Origin: Fragilaria radians
Taxonomy: Eukaryota; Bacillariophyta; Fragilariophyceae; Fragilariales; Fragilariaceae
DNA length: 32,448 nt
Direction of reading: 5' to 3'
Assembly (NCBI GenBank): GCA_900642245.1
Contig: CAAAJI010000260.1
Location: 1-32,448 of the forward strand
The notes beneath the pieces are model-generated. The model did not search any database. It had not been told where the DNA came from and saw nothing but the letters and a program-made list of their open reading frames with translations. This document shows, in pieces, positions 11,201 to 21,114 of this stretch; position 1 is the first letter of the stretch, and the number at the start of each line of letters is the position of its first letter. Both the position numbers and the translations under genes were made by a program.

Positions 11201-11460
11201 TTCAATAAATGTTTACAAAATTGGGCAAAAATGAGTATTAGCACCCATCTATTGTGTTTTTCTAAAAGCCCAATGTGAAAGTCATGAGGAGAAGTTTGTT
11301 TCATAATGTCAACGGAGGAATTATTAAGACCCCAGAAAGTGCAAGTGTTCTTGGAAAAGCAATAACCAGTTTTCATCTATTGAAATCAACTAAAAAAATA
11401 AAGAGGTAAGGAAAAGGATAATGAGGGATTGAGTTCCCAATAATCCTCAATACTTTGTGA
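11201..11460. repeat. Dispersed segment, truncated copy 3 of 3
   Basis: This copy repeats only the 3' part of the segment, starting at AATGTTTACAAA and including TTAAGACCCCAGAAAGTGC. It is clearly more diverged (roughly 75-80% by eye) from copies 1 and 2. It lies in tandem with copy 2, so a partial tandem duplication of an older age is likely. Confidence 0.75.
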
Positions 11461-12187
11461 AAATTCCAAGATAAAGAACGGGGGTGAATGGTGCAATAAA
11501 CATAGATATGGAACAGTGAACCTTTAAATCAAAAACATTCTTCTTGATGTGGCTATGAAGAAGTTGGTAGAAGCAATACTAAAATATCTCAATTCATATT
11601 TCAGCCACCAAAATAAACTGTACTCACCTTTCAATTCTTCGAACAATTTTTAGATTCCATTCTCTCAATTCCTTGTTTTCAAGTTTTTGGCATCCACGTA
11701 TAGCTGCCCACACCATCAGTCACACGGTCACTGTGTGCTTGAAAATCATAAATTCTTACAAGAAAGCAGCATCTCTTGTAGTTTCGTATATATTGTCAAT
11801 GCTTAATGGACAACTTTTCCAAGATGTTGTTGACGTCTGTGGATGATGCATCAACTATCATTTTAAAAGGGCTCCAGAATTTAAAAGCAGCGGCTTTCGT
11901 AGTCACGTCATGTCAAGGATATAGTTTTTGGAGCGAACCCTAAAATGGCGAGTAGATGTTTGGAGAACAGTTAAAATGTATAGGATATTTTTAGAAATCA
12001 AAAGAAATTAGAAATTTGACAAGAAGATGACTAAGTTATGTTTTAATCTACTATTAGGATTACAATTTAAGAAGTTATTAACGTAAATTATAGTAATAAG
12101 TCTGTAGAGCTAGAGTTGTCTTAGCATACTTTGAAGTATTAACGTGACAACCAAGCGTAAAACTCAAGTTGTTGGAAGAGTTCGCAA
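11461..12187. other. Gene-free flank before the Copia remnant
   Basis: No coding or RNA feature was recognised. Its last part could hold a decayed 5' LTR and untranslated leader of the Copia remnant, because TGTTGGAAG occurs at about 12170, but no matching second LTR was found in the window. Confidence 0.4.
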
Positions 12188-13300
12188 GTGAAGAATGTTA
12201 AAAAGAGTGTGAGAAAGAGTAAGAAGAGAGTTGAAAGCAAGATGAGTGAATACGTTCAAGATAGGGGTGGTAAAATCCCAACGTTTGATGGAGAAGCAAA
12301 GAATTTTGCGATGTGGTGGAAGAAGTTTTTGGCATATGTGGAAATGTCAAGATTCAAGGACATGTTGAAAGAAGAAAGAGATAAGCACTTACCAGAGAAA
12401 GAGGTGAGTGATGAGGAGGTTCAAAGTGAATTGACAAAAGAACAGCAAACTGCTATTAAGAAAAAATTGCAATGGCAAGTTTTTTGATTGAATTCACAAC
12501 CGAGAAAGCTATGAATCTCATTTATGCCTCCTGTAATGAAAATTGGCCTGAAGGAGAAGCGTATATAGTAGTTTGAGAGTTAATGAAGCAATATTAACCT
12601 TTAGATACCGTGTCTAAGATTGAAATGCGTCAACAATTGTCAAGAAATAAATTGAATAGAGGCATAGATCCATCTATATTATTCGAAACTCTCACGTCCA
12701 TCCAAAATCAGTTTCTGGGACCAGGGAAGCGTTTACCTGCTGATGAAATCATTGCTATAGTGTTAAATGTAGCAACAGAAGGATACAGACCATGTCTTAC
12801 ATTCCAAATGGAAGATGCAACCTTATCAGTGTCACAAAAATCATAAAGCAAGGATGGTAGTTAGAAGGAAATGGTGATGGAATGTCTCTATACCATGGAA
12901 AAAAGAAACTTACCTTTGATAAGCAAATTTACACAACAAAAGGGCTTCCTTATGTTGTCAAAATAAAACCAAAATAGTAGATGTCAGCAAGTGCCTCCAA
13001 AGTGTCAAAGGTTGCTGATGAAATACCAATTTTAGAAGCTCATTGTCAATTGGGTCATTTATCTGTTTGACAGACAAAAGAAGTGCGATCGGAAAAGGTA
13101 AACAAAAAAGTGTGTTAAAGAAGAGCAATCATGTTGTTGCTGAAAAGGTTGGTGAACAATTATTTTTGGATATCGCTGCAGCTTTTGAAGAAATTGACTC
13201 GGATGCCTCCGTAGAAACTACACGAAAAAGATACTGGAGAATTATCGTTGATGCGGCATCTCAATTTAAAGCATCCGATTTCTTTGTTACTCAACAATAA
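12188..13300 (+). mobile_element. Copia retrotransposon remnant: gag to start of integrase
   Basis: Three successive open pieces keep the order of a diatom-type Copia polyprotein. 12188-12487 gives IPTFDGEAKNFAMWWKKF and acidic residues, the Gag N-terminus. 12610-12846 gives VSKIEMRQQLSRNKL, then DPSILFETLTSIQNQF, the Gag middle (UBN2-like). 13043-13300 gives KGKQKSV, VGEQLFLDIA and WRIIVDAASQFKASDFF, the linker and start of the integrase core with its first catalytic-region Asp. Stops and frameshifts separate the pieces, and a Gag part around 12480-12600 is scrambled. Nothing of reverse transcriptase follows; the element stops near 13300, where MULE sequence soon begins. It is dead. Diatom Copia relatives are the closest fit from memory. 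Confidence 0.8.
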
Positions 13301-13554
13301 ATAATAGCTATCATCGACCAGAATTTCCATCAAATTAGATTGCTGACTTCTCTCTATGTTGCCTTCAACAAGATAAGGACAGTTTCTTCATGATTGAAAA
13401 GCTTCGTAAGCTCCTGCATTGCATGGAAGATTGTATTCCTGGAGGGCACTTTTAATAGTAATTTCAACGACCCATTTTTACTCTAATTTCTCTAATTGAT
13501 ACAATTTAGTCTTTACTATAATAATTCTTGTGGACTTACTATAACATTTCACTG

Positions 13555-14660
13555 ACAATGTTGAAAATGAACATTTTAGACACCATCAATAATGCTCTTG
13601 TCATGGAGAAAATCTTTGCAGGGACTGGAAAAGCAAAATAAATATCAAGCAACGTTGTGCAGTTAAGACATATCAACAAGACAAATTCCAAAGTCGCTGG
13701 TAGCACTCAAGACAAGTGAATTGCCTGGAATATATCGCTTGTATTTGCCATGAACATGCATCTAATTGAAGAATGTGTAGAGAGCTGTTGGTACACATGC
13801 ACTACATCAAGGAAAATGCAAGTAAACAATTTATGATAGCAAAGCAATCTTGCTAGAGCACTTGAGGAAGCAAACTTATGCGAAGATGGCGTAAAGTTGA
13901 GCTACATGACTGCATGGAGGGAACAACAAAAGGCCCTTGAATATTCCAATGTCAACATTATGGAATTGCTTGAAAAGATCAGTCCTTCCTCAACATTCTG
14001 AATGAATAAGGATCAGGTCATACTGCAGTTGAGTTTGATGATGAAAATCGGTTTTCAAAGTGCTTCCTATGTCAGCCAAGCACAAAAAATGCATTTGGCC
14101 TCCACTTATGGCATTTGATGCATGCACAATAAAGCATTCATACAATGGAGTGATTCTGGCGTGCTGTACTGTTGATGGTACTGGCCAAATTGTACCTTTG
14201 ACATATGCAATAGTATCACTTGAAGATGAAAATAATTAGAATAGTTGAATACAGGAATTTAGATGATTCAACAAAGCAACACAAGCTTTTACTATTCTCA
14301 GTGTTAGAGAAAAGGGATTCATACAGCAGCAAAAACATAGTTTCCGCTAGCTAGCCACTTAGGAAAAACCAGAAGGATATATTTGAAAGTGCACCTGCTT
14401 TAATGCAACAATTGTCGTTGGCAGCAAGAACAACAAAGGTTGGTGAATTTGATGCTTACTTGACCCAGATAAATTCAGTATAAAAATGTTTGAATCAATT
14501 ACCCCGGAGTTGATGGACACAAGTATTTGCTACATTGCCAAAATATGGCCAAGTTACATTGAATGTTGCTGAGAGATCTATCAGCAGGATTGTCAAGAAA
14601 AGACAACCACTTTTTGCTTGCAGAAAGCAAAATATGAATCTTCCCAATCAGCTTTTTCCA
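13555..14660 (+). mobile_element. Decayed Mutator-like (MULE) transposase
   Basis: No long open frame survives, but reading across stops gives the expected MULE order. The pieces include SYMTAWREQQKAL (about 13900), NIMELLEKI, then AVEFDDENRFSKCFLC. Next comes an uninterrupted core at 14102-14236: MAFDACTIKHSYNGVILACC, TVDGTGQIVPLTYAIVSLED. This matches the MULE DDE-domain pattern D.T..K..Y.GvlL.A...D...qivPla.aiv..E, with its first Asp encoded at 14117-14119. A stop follows at 14237-14239, and the later part is broken. Terminal inverted repeats and the 9-bp target duplication were not found. The transposase lies just downstream of the Copia fragment, possibly inserted into it. Confidence 0.7.
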
Positions 14661-14750
14661 TAGAGCTCCTTAATAATATATATGCAGTAATTGAGAAAAG
14701 CTAGTTTTTGCTGCTAGAGATATTTCCTTTTTGGTAACATTGCCGGGTAG

Positions 14751-15185
14751 TAAGATATTGTGATAGTACATATATTTTAGTGTCACCTGTTGGAAGTGAA
14801 CTGGTTTGAGTACTGTCAAGTAATCGCGATGCTCTGGGTTCGAGTCCCACATTCCGAAGGATATTTTTGGAACTATAACTATTATTCCATTTTATTCGTT
14901 ATAGATACTCTTTGTCGCTAATTTGACAGTTGCATTTATCAATGATATCTAAAACTCGCTAAACAAGATCATTGGTTATTAAATCTTTGGTATTTTAGAG
15001 AAGTTAAGATATATGTTAGAATATCTTTGGCACATCTTAACGGTTCGGAAAAGAGTTCGCAACGGTAATTATAGCGATCCTTTTATCGCTAAGATAGACA
15101 GTAGTAAATTAAATTATAGGCTCACAATTTACGCAAAATAATAATTTATAGCTTAATTTTATTCTAGAACAACTTTAACTTTCCA
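14751..15185 (+). repeat. tRNA-related SINE-like element, copy A
   Basis: The 5' part contains a near-perfect RNA polymerase III B box (GGTTCGAGTCC, 14837-14847) preceded by an A-box-like TGGAAGTGAACTGG (14791-14804). Bases 14751-14985 align with 30450-30681 (copy B), sharing TAAGATATTGTGATAG, the B box and ATCTAAAAC.TGCTAA. Bases 15018-15185 align without gaps over 168 bp with 31888-32055 (copy C). No complete cloverleaf with a paired acceptor stem can be drawn, so this is not called a tRNA gene. No LINE or LTR coding lies inside. A modular SINE is the best reading. Confidence 0.55.
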
Positions 15186-15800
15186 CCTGGAAATGAAAAC
15201 AAAGTGGACTTGCAAAAAAAGCCTTATAAAGATGTGCTTTGGCCATTTCCTCATTTAGTTCTTGCAATGCATGAAAAAGGGGATAATTTAATGGGCTCAT
15301 TGAAGAAAAGTACATAAAGTCTACAATACTAATGGTCTTCAAGGTGACAATCTGCCCAATTGAAATCGATGACACTGAATCCAATGGAACCTTACCACCT
15401 CAAATTGTTGCACAAAGAGGGTGGCTATAGAAGGCTCAAATATAAAATAGGAGTGGATTGGAAGCCAAAGAGGAGCCAATTGTCTGCTCAAGATCGGGTG
15501 CACATGGTCATGACATAAGGGCACGTGAGAGAAGACAGCAAGGTGACATAATTGAACGTCATCAACTAGTTAATTTATACTTATTGTACTTTTCCCCTTT
15601 GTTCAGCACAAATTCATAAATTAAAAAAAGTGGTCCAACTTTTGTGAACATTTTCAATACGGGTACAATTGCTTTAAACCCCTCATGATTTTTTCATTCT
15701 TTGTTTTCAACTCATCAATATCATCAAAATTTGACTTTGGTGAACTTCATTTTGGTGGTGATGAATACGTAACCAAAATCAACTTTTCATTTGAATCAAG
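15186..15800. other. Gene-free interval with two unrecognised minus-strand frames
   Basis: Overlapping minus-strand open frames at 15339-15524 and 15175-15384 may be one decayed reading frame in two phases, but no family motif was recognised. Otherwise the stretch is AT-rich with no visible RNA gene or repeat. Confidence 0.4.
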
Positions 15801-16374
15801 TTAGGTCCAAAGTATCTTTTTGCTTTTCCAAGAAATAGCTGTATTCAAACTTGGAAGTAGAAATAGGAGACTACATTTTTTGGTTTTAACATTCCCAAAC
15901 CATGCGATCCAAGCTGAATCAGTTATTCCTATTTTTACAAGCTCAACATCTCTCCTGACTAGTTCCAAGAGGTCATTGTCCGGTAGATCTCCATCTTCTG
16001 CTGCAAGACAACAGTTTTGATGGTGTTCCCAGTACAACAATGCCTGACCCTGAAGTAAAGTTGGAGCCATCCAAGTTTTATCCACAGGTACACTCTTTGG
16101 CATAAGTCTCTCAATTTCTTGGTAACCCATAAGCCACTTGACCTAGTCTTCCCCCATGACCATCCTTAAATACAAGAAAATGACACTGGTATCTTGATGC
16201 AGGATTATCTGGATCCAGAAAAGCCTCAGGCTTCATTGTTTTGGTCTTGTCAATCTTGTGTGTCTGTTTCTCACCCTTGTTCACCTTGGACACAAAGAAA
16301 CTGGGAGGGTTCTTGCAAAGTGCTGTAGGTAATCCCGCGATAAGTTGAAACTTGCTCAAAGACATGAATTGCAA
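15801..16374 (-). pseudogene. Retrotransposon Gag-like remnant
   Basis: Two minus-strand frames follow each other: 16374-16111, ending HFLVFKDGHGGRLGQVAYGL, and 16130-15801, beginning MGYQEIERLMPKSVPVD. Joined by an apparent small frameshift, they resemble the start of diatom retrotransposon Gag proteins, with FKDG, then PTLLQGQALLYWEHH and an acidic LPDNDLLELVRRDVE. No zinc knuckle or pol domain follows. The assignment is by pattern memory, and the class (Copia or Gypsy) is open. Confidence 0.45.
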
Positions 16375-17157
16375 CTGAAAAACAAATAAAATTTGGAAAA
16401 AAGGAATTCTATGGTTCTATGCAAATGTATTACTGTCAATTGGAATGTCTGCATTATTCATTTGAATTGAATTTGATTTTAGGTCTACCTAATTCATTTT
16501 TTCTTCAAGAGTTTGGAAAAAAGTCGATTTCTTTTTAAAGATACAGGCCTAGTTGACAACATTCAATTCTTTTTTATTGGAAACAATCATTGGGAAGTTT
16601 CATGCCAGATACATCTTGAAGGTTACAAGATTTCTGTAATGTTGAATTTGTTGCTCTAAGTCTCTGGATGTGAAAATAAAAACAAGGAGTAAATTCAAAA
16701 ATAGAGTTGTTTGGTGGATGAAGTTGCTTATAATAATACTCGCTATTCATTTGCATTTACCCAATGACTAGTCAAAAATTGTGTAATGGCTGGACTACAT
16801 CTTGCTAGGCCAAAGCCTCTTCCACATGGTTTTTTAAATATCACTTTTTCATTCATTCAAAGTGAGATCATATTGAATGCAATAATTGCTTGAATGCAAT
16901 GACAAACATACCTATGAAGCTTCTAACTTAATCTGGAAAAAAGTGATGCAGACAAAAAGGACTTAGTTGTTTAACAATGAAATTTGAGCTATATAATATT
17001 TATCTATCATGTGGAACAAATAAGAGTTTTGTCAAGTCATTCGCATGAATCCAAAAATCATGACTGTCCAAATGATGATAACGAATAACTAAATTGTTAC
17101 CAACAATGCCATGCATTGTTTGTTTACGAAAATGCTTTGAAAGCTCTTTCAGCCGCT
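16375..17157. other. Gene-free interval
   Basis: AT-rich sequence between the gag remnant and the 3' end of the small secreted-protein gene. Open frames at 16574-16756 and 17000-17188 (-) carry no recognisable motif; the second overlaps the true stop of the secreted-protein gene in another frame. No repeat was recognised. Confidence 0.5.
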
Positions 17158-17649
17158 TTACCAAGAATAGGTTGCATTGGTTTGACAAACTTCCTTGGTC
17201 TTGGATGCTGTTGCCTGGATGGAAATTACATCCTTCCCTTTAAGATTGGTAGTCGTAAACGTCACATAGAAATATTCACCTTCATCTTCATCGTCATCAT
17301 CATTGTTACTCGTCACATTATGATTGTTGGTGACATTGTTGCTATTGTTCTTTCGCAATCGTCTTCGGTCATCATCCAGAGTACTAATGGTCTTGTCAAA
17401 AATCTTATTGTTGTTTCGATTGTAGGCAACAACCTTCCATTTTTGACCAACGTATTTGGGACTATCACCACGAAAGTAGGTTTTAATCTTTTTAGATCCC
17501 GACTTGGTCAATTTGAGATGCCACGTTGAGTTGTTGCTACAGTCACCATGTCGTTCCACCTTTGTGGCAGAGACATTTGTTGATGATGATACTAGCATGA
17601 GACAAAGTATTGTCAGCAACCATGCAAACGAAAGGTTCTTAGATATCAT
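17158..17649 (-). CDS. Small secreted glycoprotein-like protein, 163 residues
   Basis: The single-exon frame starts at the ATG complementary to 17647-17649 and stops with TAA at 17158-17160. Residues 1-28 form a clear signal peptide (MISKNLSFAWLLTILCLMLV, then SSSTNVSA). The mature part starts near TKVERHGDCSNNSTWHLKL and ends with a Cys-containing C-terminus (KEVCQTNATYSW). The spacing of GDC..NSTWxLKL, GQKWKV and a late Cys resembles a small secreted beta-rich domain seen in some bacterial and diatom proteins, recalled without a family name. An insert of about 40 residues is first basic and Asn-rich (DDDRRRLRKNNSNN), then very acidic (NNDDDDEDEGE). Several N-glycosylation sequons are present (NST, NVT twice, NAT). 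Two Cys in the mature region could form a disulfide. The gene is divergent from the dihydrodipicolinate synthase gene. Function unknown. Confidence 0.75.
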   Translation of the reverse strand: MISKNLSFAWLLTILCLMLVSSSTNVSATKVERHGDCSNNSTWHLKLTKSGSKKIKTYFRGDSPKYVGQKWKVVAYNRNNNKIFDKTISTLDDDRRRLRKNNSNNVTNNHNVTSNNDDDDEDEGEYFYVTFTTTNLKGKDVISIQATASKTKEVCQTNATYSW

Positions 17650-18115
17650 CCTTTAGGAGAGATTTTGGTTTCCTGAAATGAAACGTAGTAATGATTAGGA
17701 AGAGGGAAAATTTATGACAACAAAGTAGGCAAGATCGGGCCTTCGTAGACCACGTCAGTCAGTATGGATTATTCAAAACTTGACACATGAAACGTGCCCT
17801 ATAGAATTTATTCGTGATTCTCAACGTAGCGATATAAAAGGTATTATGTAACTAAGTATGGCAGTTTAGTCTGTGCATATCCGTTGCTTCCATGTTGTTG
17901 GGATAGACAGACAGGTAGTTGGAAGATCGTCCATTAAAAAATACTGTTGTCATANNNNNNNNNNNNNNNNNNNNGTAGGGGAGGGGGGGGACGATTCCGA
18001 AAAAAGATACACCCTTCGGTCGTTCATTCGTTCGTTCGTCGTCGTACTGTCAACGACATCGGCTGTTGTTGCCTTTTTCCCTTACACCCAAAAGGAAAAC
18101 TTTCAGTATCAGAAG
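17650..18115. promoter_or_regulatory. Divergent promoter region between secreted-protein gene and DapA gene
   Basis: About 466 bp separate the two divergent start codons, so both promoters must lie here. Visible elements are CCACGTCAGTCAG near 17751, which contains TGACGT on the other strand (the core bound by bZIP and aureochrome-type factors), and a run of TTCGTTCG units at about 18022-18040. The N gap falls inside, so the spacing is uncertain. Regulatory roles are inferred from position only. Confidence 0.4.
17955..17974. other. Assembly gap of 20 Ns
   Basis: Twenty consecutive N bases, followed by a G-rich GTAGGGGAGGGGGGGG. The true length of the missing sequence cannot be known from here; open frames drawn across it are artefacts. 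Confidence 0.98.
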
Positions 18116-19408
18116 ATGATTCCATGTTGGTGGCTTGTCGTTATGATTCTACCTCTTGTATCTTGGGGTAAGTAGTGATGGACCATCTAAAGTTGAAAAG
18201 ACCCCAAGTGAAGCCTCATCCAATTTTTGTTGCATGGCATTGGATAACAAACAACATGAATGGATAAATGATGTTATGCGTTGGTTGAACTCTTCAGGCT
18301 TTGTTTTGGAATCATTTCAAACGAGACATGTATATCATAGTAGTGAAAGAAGAACAGTCCTTCAGGCTGGTAATGAAAATACTTTGGTATGTCGATGAAT
18401 CCATATGAGACTATACTTTCATTTTTTCGTTCGTCAAATCTCATCCTTTACACATCCACACAGATGCCCCTTCGACCTGGATCAACCGTTGCTCTGATTA
18501 CACCCATGACATCCTCTGGTTCGATTGATATTCCTGAATTACGTCGTTTGGTACAATGGCATATCTCACAAAAGACAGATAATCTTTGTGTGTTGGGTAC
18601 GACGGGTGAGGCATCGCTATTGGATTTGTCGGAACGTCAGATAGTCTTACAAACTGTCGTGGAGGAAGCAAAGAATATTCTTCCTATACTTGTGGGGACT
18701 GGAACACTTTTGCCTCAAGATGTACGGACATTGGCACAACAAGCCTTGGATTTTGGTGCCGATGCTCATTTGGTTATTCCGCCCTATTATTTGAAACCCC
18801 CCCAACGATGTATCGTACAACACATGACCGATCTGGCGAATCATGTGGCATTACCTCTGGTCCTATACAATGTCCCCGGACGAACAGGAGTGGATATAGC
18901 CGATGAGACGACGATTGCATTATCGCAACATGAGAATATTGTTGGTTTGAAGGATGCTACGGGTAATTTATCTCGTGTTTCCAATGTTCGAAAAGAGGTG
19001 GATGCAGTATTGTCATCATCCTCCTCCTCCTCCAAATTTTTATTGTACAGTGGGGACGATGAAACTTCGTTGGACTTTGTTTTACAGGGTGGTGATGGAT
19101 GTATATCCGTAACAGCCAATGTTGCACCGAATGCGATGCATACAATCATGACATTGGCAAAAACGATACAGGGAAAGGATGGTAAGGATGATAATGATGT
19201 CCTACAAACAGTTAGAACTATGAATCAACGATTAGACCTTTTGCATAAACGACTCTTTGTGGAAAGTAATCCCATCCCTGTCAAGTATGCCGCATCCAAA
19301 ATGGGATTAATCTCGTCAGCCTATTGTCGGCCTCCTCTTGATCGATTGGATCCTAAATGGGAAGCAACGGTAGATGAGGCATTACAGGAAGCAGATTTGC
19401 TACTCTAA
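18116..19408 (+). CDS. dapA: 4-hydroxy-tetrahydrodipicolinate synthase with plastid-type leader, three exons
   Basis: Condenses pyruvate with aspartate semialdehyde, the first committed step of lysine synthesis. Proposed exons are 18116-18167, 18298-18386 and 18464-19408 (361 residues). Intron 1 (130 bp, GTAAGT...TTCAG) splits a Gly codon, and intron 2 (77 bp, GTATGT...CACAG) is phase 0; both joins keep frame. The enzyme body starts at MPLRPGSTVALITPM. It shows GTTGE (about 92-96), the active-site Tyr in LYNVPGRTG (182), the Schiff-base Lys in VGLKDATG (210) and GGDGCISVTAN. Exon 1 encodes a hydrophobic signal sequence (MIPCWWLVVMILPLVSWG), and exon 2 begins with Phe and continues FVLESFQTRHVYHSSERR. 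A signal peptide, then Phe at +1, then a Ser/Arg-rich transit peptide is the diatom plastid import layout. A Ser run near 19016-19040 comes from TCC repeats and is a linker. Without the leader the body alone is a normal-length enzyme. Confidence 0.88.
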
Positions 19409-19809
19409 TTTTAGTTTATCCTATATTATCTTTGGGGATGGAAACATGTAGGACGTGGTACATGTACTTTTTTCAGCTATAAATGTTTGAGCATTGACAA
19501 TTTTGCTTGACAACTACAGACCAGTCCAGCATCTTACAAAACTAATCTTCTAATCGAAATTTCTATCCTTATTTTGATTCCTACTATAATTGATAGTAGT
19601 TTGGCTAATATTTTCTGAATCTAGTAATTATTGGATCTTTTTGAGAATCTAAGGGAATTGTTGTTGACGTTTCTGCCGTACGGTCAGTGAGAATATGGAA
19701 AGGCTTCATTGACACTCTTTTTGGTTTTCAGCAAATTATCCATTCTCAAATAAACAAGAGGAACAAAATTGCTTTGACTTTGAATGGTCTGCACAAAATT
19801 CTCTTGCAA
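19409..19809. other. Gene-free interval after dapA
   Basis: It holds the dapA 3' UTR and AT-rich sequence with no recognisable coding. GCCGTACGGTCAG occurs near 19676, and a related CAGTACGTACGGTCG occurs near 407. No function is assigned. Confidence 0.4.
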
Positions 19810-20280
19810 TCAAATATTACTTGTGGCACTTAAGGAATAGACCCTCAGGATACAATACTTGCAATTGTAGAATTCTCTTGCGCTCTGTACAACTCCATAG
19901 ATTATTTTGGTTAGTAATAAACAATTATTAGAATCAGAATTCATACCTTCTGGAATATTCATGTAGATTTCTTCTTGATATACACCATGTAAGAAAACAG
20001 TTTCCACATTGATTACTATCCGGGGGATCCTTTGTTTTGTATCCCTTAGCCGCTGCTTGTTGTCACATCAATCAAAAGAATGAGTTCAGTAAAAGCAATG
20101 TCATTCATTTTGATGATTCTAGACTTCTCCTTTCCAGTATCAGATGTCATGTCAATTTCTTCACCAGCTCTTGGAATGGACCACTTTCCCATTAACAACT
20201 CCTGGAAACTACACTTCTCACTCCAAATGGGCCACTCATCAACATTTTCGCAGAAAGGGATTTTACTCTAATAGTATTTA
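19810..20280 (-). pseudogene. Copia remnant with Gag and reverse transcriptase fragments
   Basis: The minus-strand frame 20007-19810 reads METVFLHGVYQEEIYMNIPE, then KIIYGVVQSAREFY. This is the Copia reverse-transcriptase stretch normally seen as TAFL.G.L.EEIYM..P.G ... KslYGLkQs.R.Wy. Upstream, 20280-20040 read in broken frames gives residues like KSRIIKMNDIAFTELILLID, close to a Copia Gag stretch. Gag is therefore followed directly by RT, implying an internal deletion or two merged elements. Stops and frameshifts show it is dead. Confidence 0.6.
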
Positions 20281-21114
20281 AATCAGTCATCTTTGACCTG
20301 AACAATAAGTGTCAGCTGAGCAAGGATTTACTTGATGACATGAAGTTTTCAATAGACGCTTACAGGGTACCCACATTTAAATGAGGTAATTGTTGTCTAT
20401 GATGTTCAATCAAAACTACAAAGTAGGAGACACTTTGGAGAAAGAGGTGCCAGTAAAAGTTGTTATCATTACGGAAGATTACATTGAACCAATCATCTCA
20501 CCGTATATTTGAATTTATTGGCCTAAAGATAATATTTGATATCCCCAATGGATAGCCTTAAGCAAACAAATAACTAAAACTCTGACCGTAAGGGATATTT
20601 CCAATAAGTTTCCAACTTTTTTGTCCCATATATATTAGGATGTTGCAATCATTGAATGAAATAAGTGGATGGTAAGTTTGACAAGCAGTAGCAGTGAGAT
20701 TCAAATCCTCAAAGATACAGAAAAGATGATTTTCTGTAACAGTAATTGCCATTTACTGCTGATGCCTGTCATACTAACACTTAAATGGTACTGTCCATTT
20801 CTAGCAGTTGCGCGGTTGTACAAATGACTGATGATTTTTGGTTCAATAGTGTGATAGGTCAACTCTATCTACTTCTTATCCTCCCCTAAACTGAGGAATC
20901 AAGGAACTTAAGGCCTTGAGCTTTATTCTTTGTTTCATTGCCTACTGCAGCTAGTTACAGGTAGTTTGAGGTCTTTCCCTGGCGTACCTACCTTTCATGT
21001 CTTCCAAACCTTAACTAGTGCCATAACAACCTATGCCTTTGCAACTTAGGGGTAGGAATTTTTCTTTCTCCTGTATAGCTAGTCCTCTGAGTGTAGTTCT
21101 AGCTGCTGATACAC
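20281..21114. other. No recognised gene; decayed transposon surroundings
   Basis: The minus-strand frame 20752-20558 (64 codons, starting MAITVTENHLFCIFEDLNL) has no recognised family. The rest has no visible RNA gene or repeat. Because recognised Copia pieces lie on both sides on the same strand, it is probably further decayed retrotransposon sequence. Confidence 0.4.

Noticed and set aside
14791..14870. A tRNA gene
   Set aside because: The B box is canonical, but no 7-bp acceptor stem or proper anticodon arm can be paired, so a SINE-like head fits better.
15175..15524. A small minus-strand gene from two overlapping frames
   Set aside because: No motif, frame break in the middle and no recognisable homologue; left as unassigned.
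17116..17529. 137-codon plus-strand open frame
   Set aside because: It lies antisense to the secreted-protein gene. Its Ile/Val-rich content is the complement of the Asn/Asp-rich insert, and it has no family motif.
17873..18175. 100-codon plus-strand frame ending in the dapA signal peptide
   Set aside because: It runs through the N gap. Only the part from ATG 18116 makes sense, as exon 1 of dapA.
18156..18297. Upstream part of an open frame continuous with dapA exon 2
   Set aside because: It starts at a TTG. The GTAAGT donor at 18168 and the TTCAG acceptor at 18297 explain the frame, and using the stretch as coding would detach the signal peptide.
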